Shown here: positions 25,338-33,809 of the stretch, piece after piece
How positions within the stretch are numbered: position 1 is the stretch's first letter
Layout: each line of letters starts with the position of its first letter
Assembly (NCBI GenBank): GCA_017547805.1
Contig: JAFYOR010000043.1
Span: forward strand, 1 to 63,777
Direction of reading: 5' to 3'
DNA: 63,777 bases
Source of the DNA: Clostridia bacterium
GTDB lineage: Bacteria; Bacillota; Clostridia; Christensenellales; Aristaeellaceae
The notes under the pieces: generated by a model
The model's database searches: none
Told to the model about the DNA's origin: nothing
What the model saw: the letters and a program-made list of their open reading frames with translations, nothing else
Made by a program: the position numbers and the translations under genes

Positions 25338-25481
25338 GTCGCATGCAATGCGACGCGTGCGCCCACCTCTTGGGTTATCATGGCATTATCAGGAGGGAAA
25401 TCCAGTCCGTCCTTGACAATCCTTGTGCAAAGATATACCATTATATGTAACAGAAGCATTCATCCCTAAGGAGGTCATGTT

Positions 25482-27257
25482 ATGAAGAAATTCTTCGCGC
25501 TGCTGCTCTGTCTTACGCTCTTTGTTCCTGCGCTGGCGGAATCCTGCGTCCTCTGCGGCGGGGATACTGTGTGCGATACCTGCAACGGACTGGGCTATGA
25601 GGAGATGGAAGCCTTCGGCGGCGGCATGACGAAGGTGGCATGCACGGCGGGCTGCAGCAACGGCGCCTGCCCCACATGCAAAAAGGAATGTGAATTCTGC
25701 GGCGGGGACGCCGTATGCGATACCTGCAATGGCCTTGGTTATCAGGAGATGGAAGCCTTCGGCGGCGGCATGACGAAGGTCGCCTGCACAGGGGAAAACT
25801 GCGAGGATGGAAAGTGCAGCATGTGCGCCGCGGCTGATGCATCAACGGCGGAGGAAAACCCGCTTGCGCAGGCGCATCCCTTCGCTGAAGCGAAGGTTGA
25901 GGCGGCGGTGCGTAAGACGCTTGGAAAAAACAAGGGAGACATTACCTATGAGGATCTTCTGAAGGTTACAAAGCTGGAAGTTGTCGCTCAAAAAATCTCT
26001 GACGTATCGGACTTCGGGTATATGACCAATCTGACAGATTTGAATCTGACTGGCAATGAGCTCACCGACATTACGCTCCTTTCCGGGCTGACCAGTCTGA
26101 CAGCTTTGAATCTGAGGAGCAATAAGAACATCGACCTTACGACCCTTTCCAGAATGATCAATCTGAGAACGTTGAATCTGGAATACAATCAGCTCACCGA
26201 CATTACGCCCCTTTCCGGGCTGACCAATCTGACGGATTTGAAGCTGTTCGCAAATGATATCATCGACATCGCGCCCCTTTCCGGGCTGACCAATCTGATA
26301 GCTTTGGATCTGAGCGGAAATGAGATCACCGACCTCGCGCCGCTTTCCGGCCTGACCAATTTGACGACTTTGGATCTGAACAACAATGAGATCACCGACA
26401 TCATGCCCCTTTCCGGGCTGACCGGTCTGATTTATTTGAATCTGCACAACAATAAACTGACTGACCTCACGTCCCTTGCCAGCCTGACCAATTTGACAAG
26501 GTTGTGGATACCCAGCAATGAGATCATCGATATCACGCCTCTTTCCGTGCTGACCAATCTGACGGCTTTGGAGCTGGGAATCAATCAGATCACCGATATT
26601 ACGCCCCTTTGTGAACTCACCAAACTGACATATTTGGGTCTGAGTGCGAATGAGATTGTCGACCTCGCGCCGCTTTCCGGGCTGACAGATCTGACGACTT
26701 TGAATCTGGAAAAAAATGAGATCATCGACCTTACGCCGCTTTCCGGGCTGACCGATCTGACAGAGTTGTATCTGGCTGATAATCAGATCATCGACCTCAC
26801 GCACCTCTCCGGGATGAACAAGCTGAAGTCTTTGGATTTGAGAAGTAACAAGATCAAAGATTTTTCTCCGGTCTCCGGCAAGAAAATCCCATACCTTAAA
26901 ACAAAGGACACCCCCAAAGGAGGGACGTTCAGTTCTGCCGCATCTTCCAAGAGTTCTGCCTCTGGTTCCTCATCGTCTTCTTCTTGGTCGAGCTCTTCTT
27001 CCAGCAGCTGGAGTTCCTCCTCGTCCTCTTCCAGCAGCACCACCACGCGCACGAAGGACTGCACCAGCTGCAGCAACGGCAAGGTTTCCTGCACGCAGTG
27101 CGGCGGCAGGGGCTACTTTGAAAAGCGCGTGTCCGTGCCCAATTACTCCGGCAAGGGCAGCAAGTATGAAACGGTGAAGGAAGACTGCGGCAAGTGCCGG
27201 GGTCTTAAGACGCAGGACTGCAGCGCCTGTGACGGCAGGGGCAAGGTTGAATACTAA
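25482..27257 (+). CDS. Secreted LRR protein flanked by DnaJ-like cysteine clusters
   Basis: 591 residues with a signal peptide (MKKFFALLLCLTLFVPALAE) and AAGGAGGT. Residues about 22-120 hold two near-identical cysteine blocks (CxxC-GG, CDTCNGLGY), like the CxxCxGxG zinc repeats of DnaJ. Then come 13 tandem 22-residue leucine-rich repeats of internalin type (N-L-T-x-L-x-L-x-x-N-x-I-x-D-I-x-P-L-S-G-L-T, about 184-470). A serine-rich linker (about 485-525) is followed by a second cysteine cluster (CTSCSNGKVSCTQCGG, CGKCRG, CSACDGRG). No anchor is visible. The LRR part suggests protein binding outside the cell. The use of DnaJ-type cysteine clusters there is unusual, and function is unknown. Confidence 0.85.
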   Translation: MKKFFALLLCLTLFVPALAESCVLCGGDTVCDTCNGLGYEEMEAFGGGMTKVACTAGCSNGACPTCKKECEFCGGDAVCDTCNGLGYQEMEAFGGGMTKVACTGENCEDGKCSMCAAADASTAEENPLAQAHPFAEAKVEAAVRKTLGKNKGDITYEDLLKVTKLEVVAQKISDVSDFGYMTNLTDLNLTGNELTDITLLSGLTSLTALNLRSNKNIDLTTLSRMINLRTLNLEYNQLTDITPLSGLTNLTDLKLFANDIIDIAPLSGLTNLIALDLSGNEITDLAPLSGLTNLTTLDLNNNEITDIMPLSGLTGLIYLNLHNNKLTDLTSLASLTNLTRLWIPSNEIIDITPLSVLTNLTALELGINQITDITPLCELTKLTYLGLSANEIVDLAPLSGLTDLTTLNLEKNEIIDLTPLSGLTDLTELYLADNQIIDLTHLSGMNKLKSLDLRSNKIKDFSPVSGKKIPYLKTKDTPKGGTFSSAASSKSSASGSSSSSSWSSSSSSSWSSSSSSSSSTTTRTKDCTSCSNGKVSCTQCGGRGYFEKRVSVPNYSGKGSKYETVKEDCGKCRGLKTQDCSACDGRGKVEY

Positions 27258-27266
27258 GTAAAATAA

Positions 27267-27307
27267 AAACGGATGCAGACCGGTTTGGATCTGCATCCGT
27301 TTATTTT
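27267..27307 (+). terminator. Terminator after the LRR gene
   Basis: AAACGGATGCAGA pairs with TCTGCATCCGTTT, followed by ATTTTG. Confidence 0.85.
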
Positions 27308-27339
27308 GTTTGGAACCAAAAGCGTCGCCTGCGGGCGAA

Positions 27340-27499
27340 GACCTCATCCGTCTCGCCTTCGGCGATCCACCTTCCCCAAAGGGGAAGGCTTGATGTGCGC
27401 TTTGCCGAAAATATGAGATAATTCAAATCTGCTTAAAACCGCTGCAAAGGCCTTCCCCTTTGGGGAAGGTGGCAGCCCGCAGGGCTGACGGATGAGGTC
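27340..27499. mobile_element. 160-bp MITE-like palindromic element
   Basis: Perfect 13-bp terminal inverted repeats GACCTCATCCGTC and GACGGATGAGGTC. Inside, CCTTCCCCAAAGGGGAAGGC is repeated as an inverted copy on the other side. No coding capacity. It fills the gap between the LRR gene terminator and the tldE stop. Confidence 0.75.
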
Positions 27500-27506
27500 T
27501 CCCGTC

Positions 27507-28841
27507 TCAATCCTCGCCCGCGACGCTGATCTCCCTGACGAGCACCGCCGGGGAGGCGATGGGTGAGCCCTCGAACTTGAGCTCCGCGCCCACCTCGAGG
27601 ATATCCTTCATCAGCTGATAGAAGTTGCCCGCGACGGTAAACTGTTCAACCGCGCGCACCTTCTTGCCGCCCTTGACCTCAAAGCCCTTGGACAGGAGCG
27701 AGAAATCGCCGGAGACGCCGTTGGCGCCCGCGTGCAGGCCGGTCACTTCCGTCAGATACAATCCGTCGCCCAGCTGCGCAAGCAGCGCGTCCTCCGTCTT
27801 TTCACCGGGAACGAAATAGAAGTTCGTCGGGGCAACCTGTCCCGCGCCGGCTGCGTTGCCGGTCGTTTTGCAGCCCGCCTTCTTCGCGGTCTTGCGGTTG
27901 TGCAGCAGGGTTTTAAGCACGCCGCCTTCGATGACGTTCTTTCTGAACGTCGCCGCGCCCTCGCGGTCAAACGGGCTGCTGGCAAGTCCCCAATCCATCA
28001 GCGGATCATCGCGCAGGGTGACGCAGGCGCTGGCGATGGTTTCGCCTTCCTTGCCGGCGAGCAGGGACATGCCCTTCTGCGCGTTTTCGGCGGAGAAGAT
28101 GCCGCAGAAGGTGGAGAGCAGGTCGCTCATCGCGCTGCCCTTGATGACGACGGGGTATTTGCCGCTCTTCATGCGTCCGGCGTAGAGCTGGGAAAGCGCG
28201 TCCTCCTGACATTCCGCCGCCAGCGCTTCGGGCTTGATGGCGTCCATGCCGTAGCCCCAGTGGAGCTTGAAACCCGTCGCCGCGCGGTCGCCGTCCTTCG
28301 CCAGCGCGCTGGTGAAGGAATAGATCATGTTGCTGCGGTGGGAAAGATCAAGTCCCAGCGAGTTCTTCATCGTGAAGGTGCTGCAGGAGGTTGCGACCAC
28401 CGTGTCATCCGGCTTGATGCGCGCGTCGGCGCCCTGCATCAGCTGATCGATGCCAAGCGCCAACGCGATCTTTTCCTGCGCGCTGATGCCCTCCAGCGCC
28501 TCGTTGAAGTTCACGACGGTTTCATAGCGCTCATCCGGCGGGAGGATTTCGTCCTGCTCCTCGGTTTCAATCAGCTCGGCGCTCTCCCTGACGCCCTGAA
28601 TCAGCAGCGCGAGGCTGTCTTCGTCCAGCGCCTGCGTGCGCGCCGTGCCGATGCGCCCGTTCACCTTGCCGCGCAGGGTGATGCTGTGCTTTTCGCTCAC
28701 CTTGTAGTCTTCCAGCTGCGCATTGCGCGCGCGGACGCTGAACGCATCGGAGATGCTGCAGCTCACTTCCGCCGGGGAGATGCCCGCCTGCGCGGTGGCC
28801 TCAAGCGCCCGGGCGATAAATTCATTGATGTTCATATCCAT
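27507..28841 (-). CDS. tldE: TldE/PmbA family protein (metallopeptidase partner)
   Basis: 444 residues; GTGAGG precedes ATG 28841, with an alternative ATG two codons later. TldE resembles TldD but lacks the HExxxH zinc motif, as seen here; TldD and TldE act together as a heterodimeric protease that trims modified peptides (microcins, CcdA in E. coli). Recognisable parts are ARNAQLEDYKVSEKHSI at the N-terminus, GSAMSDLLSTFCGIFSAENAQKG in the middle and GNAAGAGQVAPTNF toward the C-terminus. It follows tldD by 10 bases, so both are made together. Confidence 0.9.
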   Translation of the reverse strand: MDMNINEFIARALEATAQAGISPAEVSCSISDAFSVRARNAQLEDYKVSEKHSITLRGKVNGRIGTARTQALDEDSLALLIQGVRESAELIETEEQDEILPPDERYETVVNFNEALEGISAQEKIALALGIDQLMQGADARIKPDDTVVATSCSTFTMKNSLGLDLSHRSNMIYSFTSALAKDGDRAATGFKLHWGYGMDAIKPEALAAECQEDALSQLYAGRMKSGKYPVVIKGSAMSDLLSTFCGIFSAENAQKGMSLLAGKEGETIASACVTLRDDPLMDWGLASSPFDREGAATFRKNVIEGGVLKTLLHNRKTAKKAGCKTTGNAAGAGQVAPTNFYFVPGEKTEDALLAQLGDGLYLTEVTGLHAGANGVSGDFSLLSKGFEVKGGKKVRAVEQFTVAGNFYQLMKDILEVGAELKFEGSPIASPAVLVREISVAGED

Positions 28842-28851
28842 GACGCTTTCC

Positions 28852-30237
28852 TCACTTTCCGCCGACGGTCAGTTTGCTCACGCGGATCATCGGCTGGCCG
28901 ACGTTGGTGGGCACGCTGCCGCTCAGGCTGCCGCATACGCCCTGCTCCATTGTCATGTGCCTGCCGACGCGGTCGATGCGCATGAGAATTTCGCTGCCTC
29001 TGCCGATCAGGGACGCGCCGCGCACGGGCGAGACGATCCTGCCGTCCTTGACAAGGTATCCCTCGTTGACGGCGAAGTTGAATTCGCCCGTCGCCGGGTT
29101 GACGCTGCCGCCGCCCATCGCCTTGGCAAACAGGCCGTCGCCCATCGTGCGGATCATTTCCTCTTCGTCGTCCTGACCCGCGGCGATGTAGGTGTTTCTC
29201 ATGCGGCTGGTCGGGGCGTAGGTGTAGTCCTGACGCCGTCCGCTGCCGGTGGGCGCCATGCCCATCTTCAGGCCGTTGAGGCGGTCGATCATGTAGTTTT
29301 TCAGCACGCCGTTTTCAATCAGCGTCAGGCGCGTGGTCGGCGTACCCTCGTCGTCGATGTTCTCACTGCCCCATTCGTTTTCCATCGTGCCGTCGTCGAT
29401 GGCGGTGACGCAGGGCGCGGCGATTTGCTGACCAAGCTTGCCGGCGAATTCGCTCATGCCCGGTTCAACGCTCGTCGCCTCCAGCGAGTGGCCGCAGGCC
29501 TCATGGAAGATGACGCCGCCAAAACCGCCTGCGATGACGACCGGCATTTCGCCGGCGGCGCAGTAGGGCGCGGTGAGCATCGTGGCGGCCTGCTTTGCCG
29601 CGCGCTCGCCCGCGGCGGCGGGATCGATGCGGGTTTTGAAGAACTCAAAGCCCATGTGCGCGCCCGGACCGAAGAAGCCGGTCTGGTTTTCCTTTCCGTC
29701 GCTGGCGACGACGGAGCAGGCAAGGCGCGTATACGTGCGCGTATCGCCGGTGAACAGACCTTCGCTGTTGGCGATGATCACGTGCTGCTCCTTGGCGGTC
29801 AGCCCGGCGCGGACCTGCACGATGGAATCGCTCACCGCGCGGGCGGCGCTGTTGACCGCGCGAAGGACGTCTGCACGCTCCTTCGCGGGAACGGAAAGCA
29901 CCGGCAGGGCGATCTTATGGATATTGGGCGTGACGGATTCGCGCAGCGTCACATCGCGTCCGCTGCCCTTGGTGTCCGTCACAGCGGCTGCGGCGCGATC
30001 CGCGCAGCGAAGCAGGCCGGCAGGACTCACGTCGCAGGTGTAGACGTAGATGGAACGCAGACCGTCATAGACGCGGATGCCTGCGCCGCGGGGACGGGAA
30101 AGCGCCGCGTTTTCGATCTGGTTTGCGCTGAGAATGGCGCTCCATTCGGTGGTGTCTTCATAGAAGATTTCGGCAAAGGTACCGCCGCAGGCAAGTGCGC
30201 GGGCAAGCGCCTGTGCAGCGAGAGACGATGTCAGCAT
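28852..30237 (-). CDS. tldD: TldD family zinc metallopeptidase
   Basis: 461 residues. The zinc motif H-E-x-x-x-H is present as FHEACGHSLEA (about residue 243), preceded by GGFGGVIF. The N-terminal domain (ADRAAAAVTDTKG, VRAGLTAKEQHVIIANSEG) and the C-terminal FNFAVNEGYLVKDG match TldD. It works with TldE, whose gene follows directly. No precursor peptide gene or RiPP maturase is visible nearby, so the substrate is unknown; a general peptide-clearing role is likely. Confidence 0.92.
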   Translation of the reverse strand: MLTSSLAAQALARALACGGTFAEIFYEDTTEWSAILSANQIENAALSRPRGAGIRVYDGLRSIYVYTCDVSPAGLLRCADRAAAAVTDTKGSGRDVTLRESVTPNIHKIALPVLSVPAKERADVLRAVNSAARAVSDSIVQVRAGLTAKEQHVIIANSEGLFTGDTRTYTRLACSVVASDGKENQTGFFGPGAHMGFEFFKTRIDPAAAGERAAKQAATMLTAPYCAAGEMPVVIAGGFGGVIFHEACGHSLEATSVEPGMSEFAGKLGQQIAAPCVTAIDDGTMENEWGSENIDDEGTPTTRLTLIENGVLKNYMIDRLNGLKMGMAPTGSGRRQDYTYAPTSRMRNTYIAAGQDDEEEMIRTMGDGLFAKAMGGGSVNPATGEFNFAVNEGYLVKDGRIVSPVRGASLIGRGSEILMRIDRVGRHMTMEQGVCGSLSGSVPTNVGQPMIRVSKLTVGGK

Positions 30238-30287
30238 CGGGGTCCTCCTTCTGCGGCGGAAGGGCGTTCCGCCGGCTTGATAGGTTC

Positions 30288-30316
30288 AGTATAGCCGATT
30301 TTTGGGGATATGTAAA
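30288..30316 (-). promoter_or_regulatory. Promoter of tldD-tldE
   Basis: Minus strand TTTACA and TATACT with a 17-base spacer, about 45 bases before the tldD start. Confidence 0.7.
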
Positions 30317-30319
30317 TCT

Positions 30320-30900
30320 TGAACTGCCGGAAGGGTGGGAGATGGACTGATTGGATCGTAAGCTATCCTTTAAGCATCAGCAATCTTGTTCAGTATATGC
30401 ATCAGGTTACGCGCTCCGCTGAGGCCTGGGAGATCAGGGGGATTTCTGATTCTTCCATGGAACTCGCAAGGAGCGCTTGCGCGACTATGCGAATTTCCCG
30501 GATGCGCCCCTGGACCCAGAGTTGTGAAAGGTACTACGAGAATCAAACTTGCGATCCAAGATGCGAAACTTCCGTATACCGAAGATCTACAGATAAGAAG
30601 AAGCGAGTCAACCGCTTGCGGTTCCGCGAGCTTCAAGCTGAGCATGCAAGTTCTTAGTTTTCTACACTTATCGGTTTGGCGTTTAAGATCAGTCCCCTAC
30701 AGACTAGTTGCAAGGGGTGAAGGGATCCAAGGGGGAAGAGGGGGGATGCACAATCCCCCCCCTATCCCTCCTTGGCCCAGCGGAGCGCGTTCTCCTGTCG
30801 CGTAAACAGGATCTAACTCATTGGAGCATAACCTATACTTCCCCCCCTCCCCCTTTTGCCGCATATCTTCATCACTACGAAAACTCCTTCCTGTTCTCGC
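30320..30900. other. Lower-G+C gene-free stretch, possibly a decayed element
   Basis: About 600 bases without a convincing gene. Base composition is visibly less G+C-rich than the flanks; all open frames are short and have no ribosome site. A hairpin GGGGGGATGCACAATCCCCCC lies at about 30741-30762, and GCGGAGCGCGTTCTCC recalls other intergenic repeats here. It may be the remains of a transferred gene or insertion element, but no family could be recognised. Confidence 0.4.
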
Positions 30901-30929
30901 TTGCATCTGCCCCCGGCGCTATGTATAAT
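30901..30929 (+). promoter_or_regulatory. Promoter of the MFS gene
   Basis: TTGCAT and TATAAT are 17 bases apart, about 25 bases before the GGGAGG site. Confidence 0.7.
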
Positions 30930-30959
30930 GATGCTGACTGAAACGGGAGGGTGCAGAGG

Positions 30960-32234
30960 ATGAAACGAATCGCTCAGTTCTTCATGAAAAACGCGCTGCT
31001 GCGCACGCTGCTGACCATCAGGGGCAATGCGCGCGCGTGCCTGTGGACGGAGCCGCTCTGGGGCATTCCGTATAATCTGTGCCTTCCGTATGCGTCGCTG
31101 TATATGGCGGCGCTGGGGCTGTCGCCGGCGGATATCGGCATGGTGGCCAGCATCGGCATCGTGTCGCAGGTGATTTTCTCCACCCTTTCCGGCGTCATCA
31201 CCGATAAGCTGGGGCGGCGGTGGACGACGGTGATTTTCGATACGCTGGCGTGGTCGGTGCCGGAGTTCATCTGGATGGCGTCTCAGGATGTCAACTGGTT
31301 CATTGCCGCGGCGCTGTTCAACGGCGCGTGGCGTGTGACGGAAAACTCGTGGGATCTGCTGATGATGGAGGATCTGGACGCGAAGGACGTGCTGCCTGCG
31401 CTGTCGCTGACGCATGCGCTCGGCCTGATTGCCGCGTTCATCGCGCCGCTTTCCAAATTCGCCATCGACGCCTTTGGCCTTGTGCCGACGATGCGCGTGC
31501 TCTACGGCATCACCGGCACGTCCATGACGGTCAAGTTCCTTCTGGTGCATATCTTTTCCACGGAAACGAAGATGGGCGTGCGGCGGCGCGAGGAAACGAA
31601 GGATAAATCGATTCTTTTCCTGCTCCTTGAATGCAGAGAGGTATACGTGAGGCTTGTCCTCAACCGCAGAATGCTGCTGACCTTCGGCATCCTCGCTGCG
31701 CATTCGCTGGTGACGACGCTGGTGAGCACCTACTGGGCGCTGCTCGTGTTTGATTCGATGGGCGTTTCGCAAGGCAACATTGTTCTGTTTTCCACCTTCA
31801 AGAATCTGGTGATGCTCTTCGGTTCGTTTATCATCGTTCCCAGAATCTCTCTGGCGAATTTCAAAAAGCCGCTGCTCATGGGCTTTGGCGCGTATATCGC
31901 CTCCCTTGCGCTCCTGCTGGCGGCCTCCTTTGGCGTATCGGCGCTGCCGCTGCTGATCGTCTCCTGTGCGCTGGAGGCAGTTTCCCTTGCCATTCTTGCG
32001 CCCACGGTCCGCTCCCTCATGCTCATCAGCGCCAATGCGCAGGAACGCGCCCGCATCTGCGGTCTGGTTTACGCGACGACCGCGCTGCTGACGGCGGTTT
32101 TCCCCGGCATCGTCGGCATGCTGGCGGAGATCTCGCTGCGTATGCCGTTTGTCGTGTGCATTGCGATTTTTCTCTTTGCATGCGTGCTTTCGCTGCTGCT
32201 TGCGCGATTGCCCAGGGAGGAAATGCTGCGCTGA
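30960..32234 (+). CDS. MFS transporter
   Basis: 424 residues from ATG 30960 (GGGAGG about 10 bases upstream). About 12 hydrophobic segments are seen. The loop after the second helix has GVITDKLGRRWTTV, the major facilitator G-x-x-x-D-x-x-G-R-R motif, and the two halves are joined by a charged loop (STETKMGVRRREETKDKS). It resembles drug or metabolite exporters of the family, but the substrate cannot be read. It seems to be transcribed alone; the next gene has its own promoter. Confidence 0.85.
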   Translation: MKRIAQFFMKNALLRTLLTIRGNARACLWTEPLWGIPYNLCLPYASLYMAALGLSPADIGMVASIGIVSQVIFSTLSGVITDKLGRRWTTVIFDTLAWSVPEFIWMASQDVNWFIAAALFNGAWRVTENSWDLLMMEDLDAKDVLPALSLTHALGLIAAFIAPLSKFAIDAFGLVPTMRVLYGITGTSMTVKFLLVHIFSTETKMGVRRREETKDKSILFLLLECREVYVRLVLNRRMLLTFGILAAHSLVTTLVSTYWALLVFDSMGVSQGNIVLFSTFKNLVMLFGSFIIVPRISLANFKKPLLMGFGAYIASLALLLAASFGVSALPLLIVSCALEAVSLAILAPTVRSLMLISANAQERARICGLVYATTALLTAVFPGIVGMLAEISLRMPFVVCIAIFLFACVLSLLLARLPREEMLR

Positions 32235-32270
32235 TGGCGCGCCGTTTTCGCGTGATTTTGTCAAAACCCC

Positions 32271-32300
32271 TTGCGGGAGTGCGCGCTGTGCGTGTACAAT
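32271..32300 (+). promoter_or_regulatory. Promoter of the unknown gene and parA
   Basis: TTGCGG and TACAAT with an 18-base spacer, followed by an 80-base leader ending in GGAGGGAGGG. Confidence 0.5.
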
Positions 32301-32380
32301 ATAGGGTGATCATGGCGCAGTCTGCGCCTGAAGACTGCTGATGACGACGTAGACAGGAGGATCCGGAGGGAGGGACTTGA

Positions 32381-32830
32381 ATGCCCGGCAGAATTGACCG
32401 CATTGATGCGATGCTGCGCGCCGCGCTTGGCGATGCGCTGATTGATCGCTGTCCCGATATGATCTATAATGTCAACCAGACGCTTGTGCGCTTTGGTCGC
32501 ACGCAGGACACGCTGCCTGCGCTGCTGACGAAGATCGACTCGTCGCTCTTTAACGCCGTGTATCTGGGGACGGAGCGCACGATGCTCGTCGTGCGCGGCG
32601 GCGCGCGCGTGCGCGTGACGACCGACCAGATCCGCGATCTGTCCGACCGTCTGCTGTCCCTTGTCTATGACAGCGCGCCGGCGACGCCGGAACTGCAGTC
32701 GCAGTTATTTGATTTTTCGCGCGAAGGCTCCTTTGCGGCGATGCGCGTGCTCGCCGCGCGTTTCCCGCTGGATGAATTTGAGCGGGAGTACCTGATGCGC
32801 GTGCTTGAAGAAAACCAGCAGACCGAATAA
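32381..32830 (+). CDS. Conserved-looking protein of unknown function upstream of parA
   Basis: 149 residues with a strong GGAGGGAGGG site. I do not recognise the family. The protein is soluble and mixed alpha/beta (RCPDMIYNVNQTLVRFG; VYLGTERTMLVVRGGARVRVTTDQIRDL) with an acidic helical end (DEFEREYLMRVLEENQQ). No signal peptide or membrane segment. It lies 51 bases upstream of parA in the same direction and shares its promoter, so a link to chromosome segregation or its control is possible but unproven. Confidence 0.65.
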   Translation: MPGRIDRIDAMLRAALGDALIDRCPDMIYNVNQTLVRFGRTQDTLPALLTKIDSSLFNAVYLGTERTMLVVRGGARVRVTTDQIRDLSDRLLSLVYDSAPATPELQSQLFDFSREGSFAAMRVLAARFPLDEFEREYLMRVLEENQQTE

Positions 32831-32881
32831 ACCTTCCGCCGCGTCATGCGGGGCAGGAAATCTGCGGATTTGAGGAATATC

Positions 32882-33637
32882 ATGGCTAAAATTATCGCAA
32901 TCACCAATCAGAAGGGCGGCGTGGGCAAGACGACCACGAGCGTGAACCTGGCGGCCTGCGTGGCGGCGGAGGGCAAGCGCGTGCTCGTCGTGGACGCTGA
33001 TCCGCAGGGCAATACATCCAGCGGTCTGGGCGTGCGCGTGAAGGAAAAGACGCCGACCGTTTACGAGGTTATGGCCGGACAGGTGGCGCTTAAAGATGCG
33101 CTGGCGAAGACGCCGGTGAAGACGCTGTTCGTTCTTCCTGCGGATATCCGTCTGGCTGGCGCGGAGATCGAGCTGGCAGGCATGGACCATCGCGAGCATG
33201 TTCTGGCGGACGCGCTTTCCAGCGCCAAGGACGATTTTGACTATATTTTCATCGACTGCCCGCCGTCGCTGGGACTGATCACGCTCAATGCGCTGTGCGC
33301 GGCCAGCGGCGTGCTGATTCCCATTCAGTGCGAATACTTCGCGCTGGAGGGCGTCAGCGCCCTGATGGGCACCGTGCAGAAGGTGCAGAAGATCAACAGG
33401 CGGCTGAATATCGAGGGCGTCGTGCTGACGATGCTGGATGCGCGCACCAATCTGGGTCTTCAGGTTGCGCAGGAGGTGCGCAAGGTCTTCAAGGGCAAGG
33501 TGTACAATACCGTCATCCCGCGCAATGTGCGTCTGGGCGAAGCGCCCAGTCATGGACTGCCGATCCATCTTTACGATGCGCGGTCCATCGGCGCGCAGAG
33601 CTATCAGCAGCTGGCGAAGGAATTCCTTGCGCGATAA
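32882..33637 (+). CDS. soj: Chromosome-partitioning ATPase ParA/Soj
   Basis: 251 residues from ATG 32882 (GAGGAAT before it). The deviant Walker A KGGVGKTT, the A' motif VVDADPQGN and Walker B FIDCPPSLG are intact, and the length is that of chromosomal Soj without an N-terminal HTH. It binds DNA non-specifically with ATP and moves ParB-parS complexes. parB follows, but a 172-base gap with a MITE-like repeat separates the two. The usual Firmicutes neighbours near the origin (gidB, mnmG) are not seen here. Confidence 0.94.
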   Translation: MAKIIAITNQKGGVGKTTTSVNLAACVAAEGKRVLVVDADPQGNTSSGLGVRVKEKTPTVYEVMAGQVALKDALAKTPVKTLFVLPADIRLAGAEIELAGMDHREHVLADALSSAKDDFDYIFIDCPPSLGLITLNALCAASGVLIPIQCEYFALEGVSALMGTVQKVQKINRRLNIEGVVLTMLDARTNLGLQVAQEVRKVFKGKVYNTVIPRNVRLGEAPSHGLPIHLYDARSIGAQSYQQLAKEFLAR

Positions 33638-33642
33638 GCATA

Positions 33643-33770
33643 AACCTCATCCGTCACGGCTTCGCCGTGCTGCCTTCTCCGGGAAACTGAACAGTCGTGC
33701 AAGCACTCCGCCTGCCTGAATCGCCCACAGGGCGCGGCAGGCTGCAGTCTCAAAGGGGAAGGCTTTATTT
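33643..33770. mobile_element. Decayed MITE-like repeat between parA and parB
   Basis: AACCTCATCCGTCACGGCTTCGCCGTG at the left matches the arm of the elements at 27340 and 19522/50155; AAAGGGGAAGGC at the right matches the inner arm of the element at 27340. The middle is rearranged and the right terminal repeat is lost. Confidence 0.55.
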
Positions 33771-33809
33771 GCAAATCACCGTTATCTGAAATGAGGAAGG
33801 AATAGCATT

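Noticed and set aside
22966-25344. 792-codon open frame on the minus strand
   Set aside because: It is exactly opposite the GH36 alpha-galactosidase, which has all catalytic motifs. The minus translation is repetitive and low in complexity.
30319-30657. 112-codon frame in the low-G+C stretch
   Set aside because: No ribosome site, no family resemblance, and other frames are equally open.
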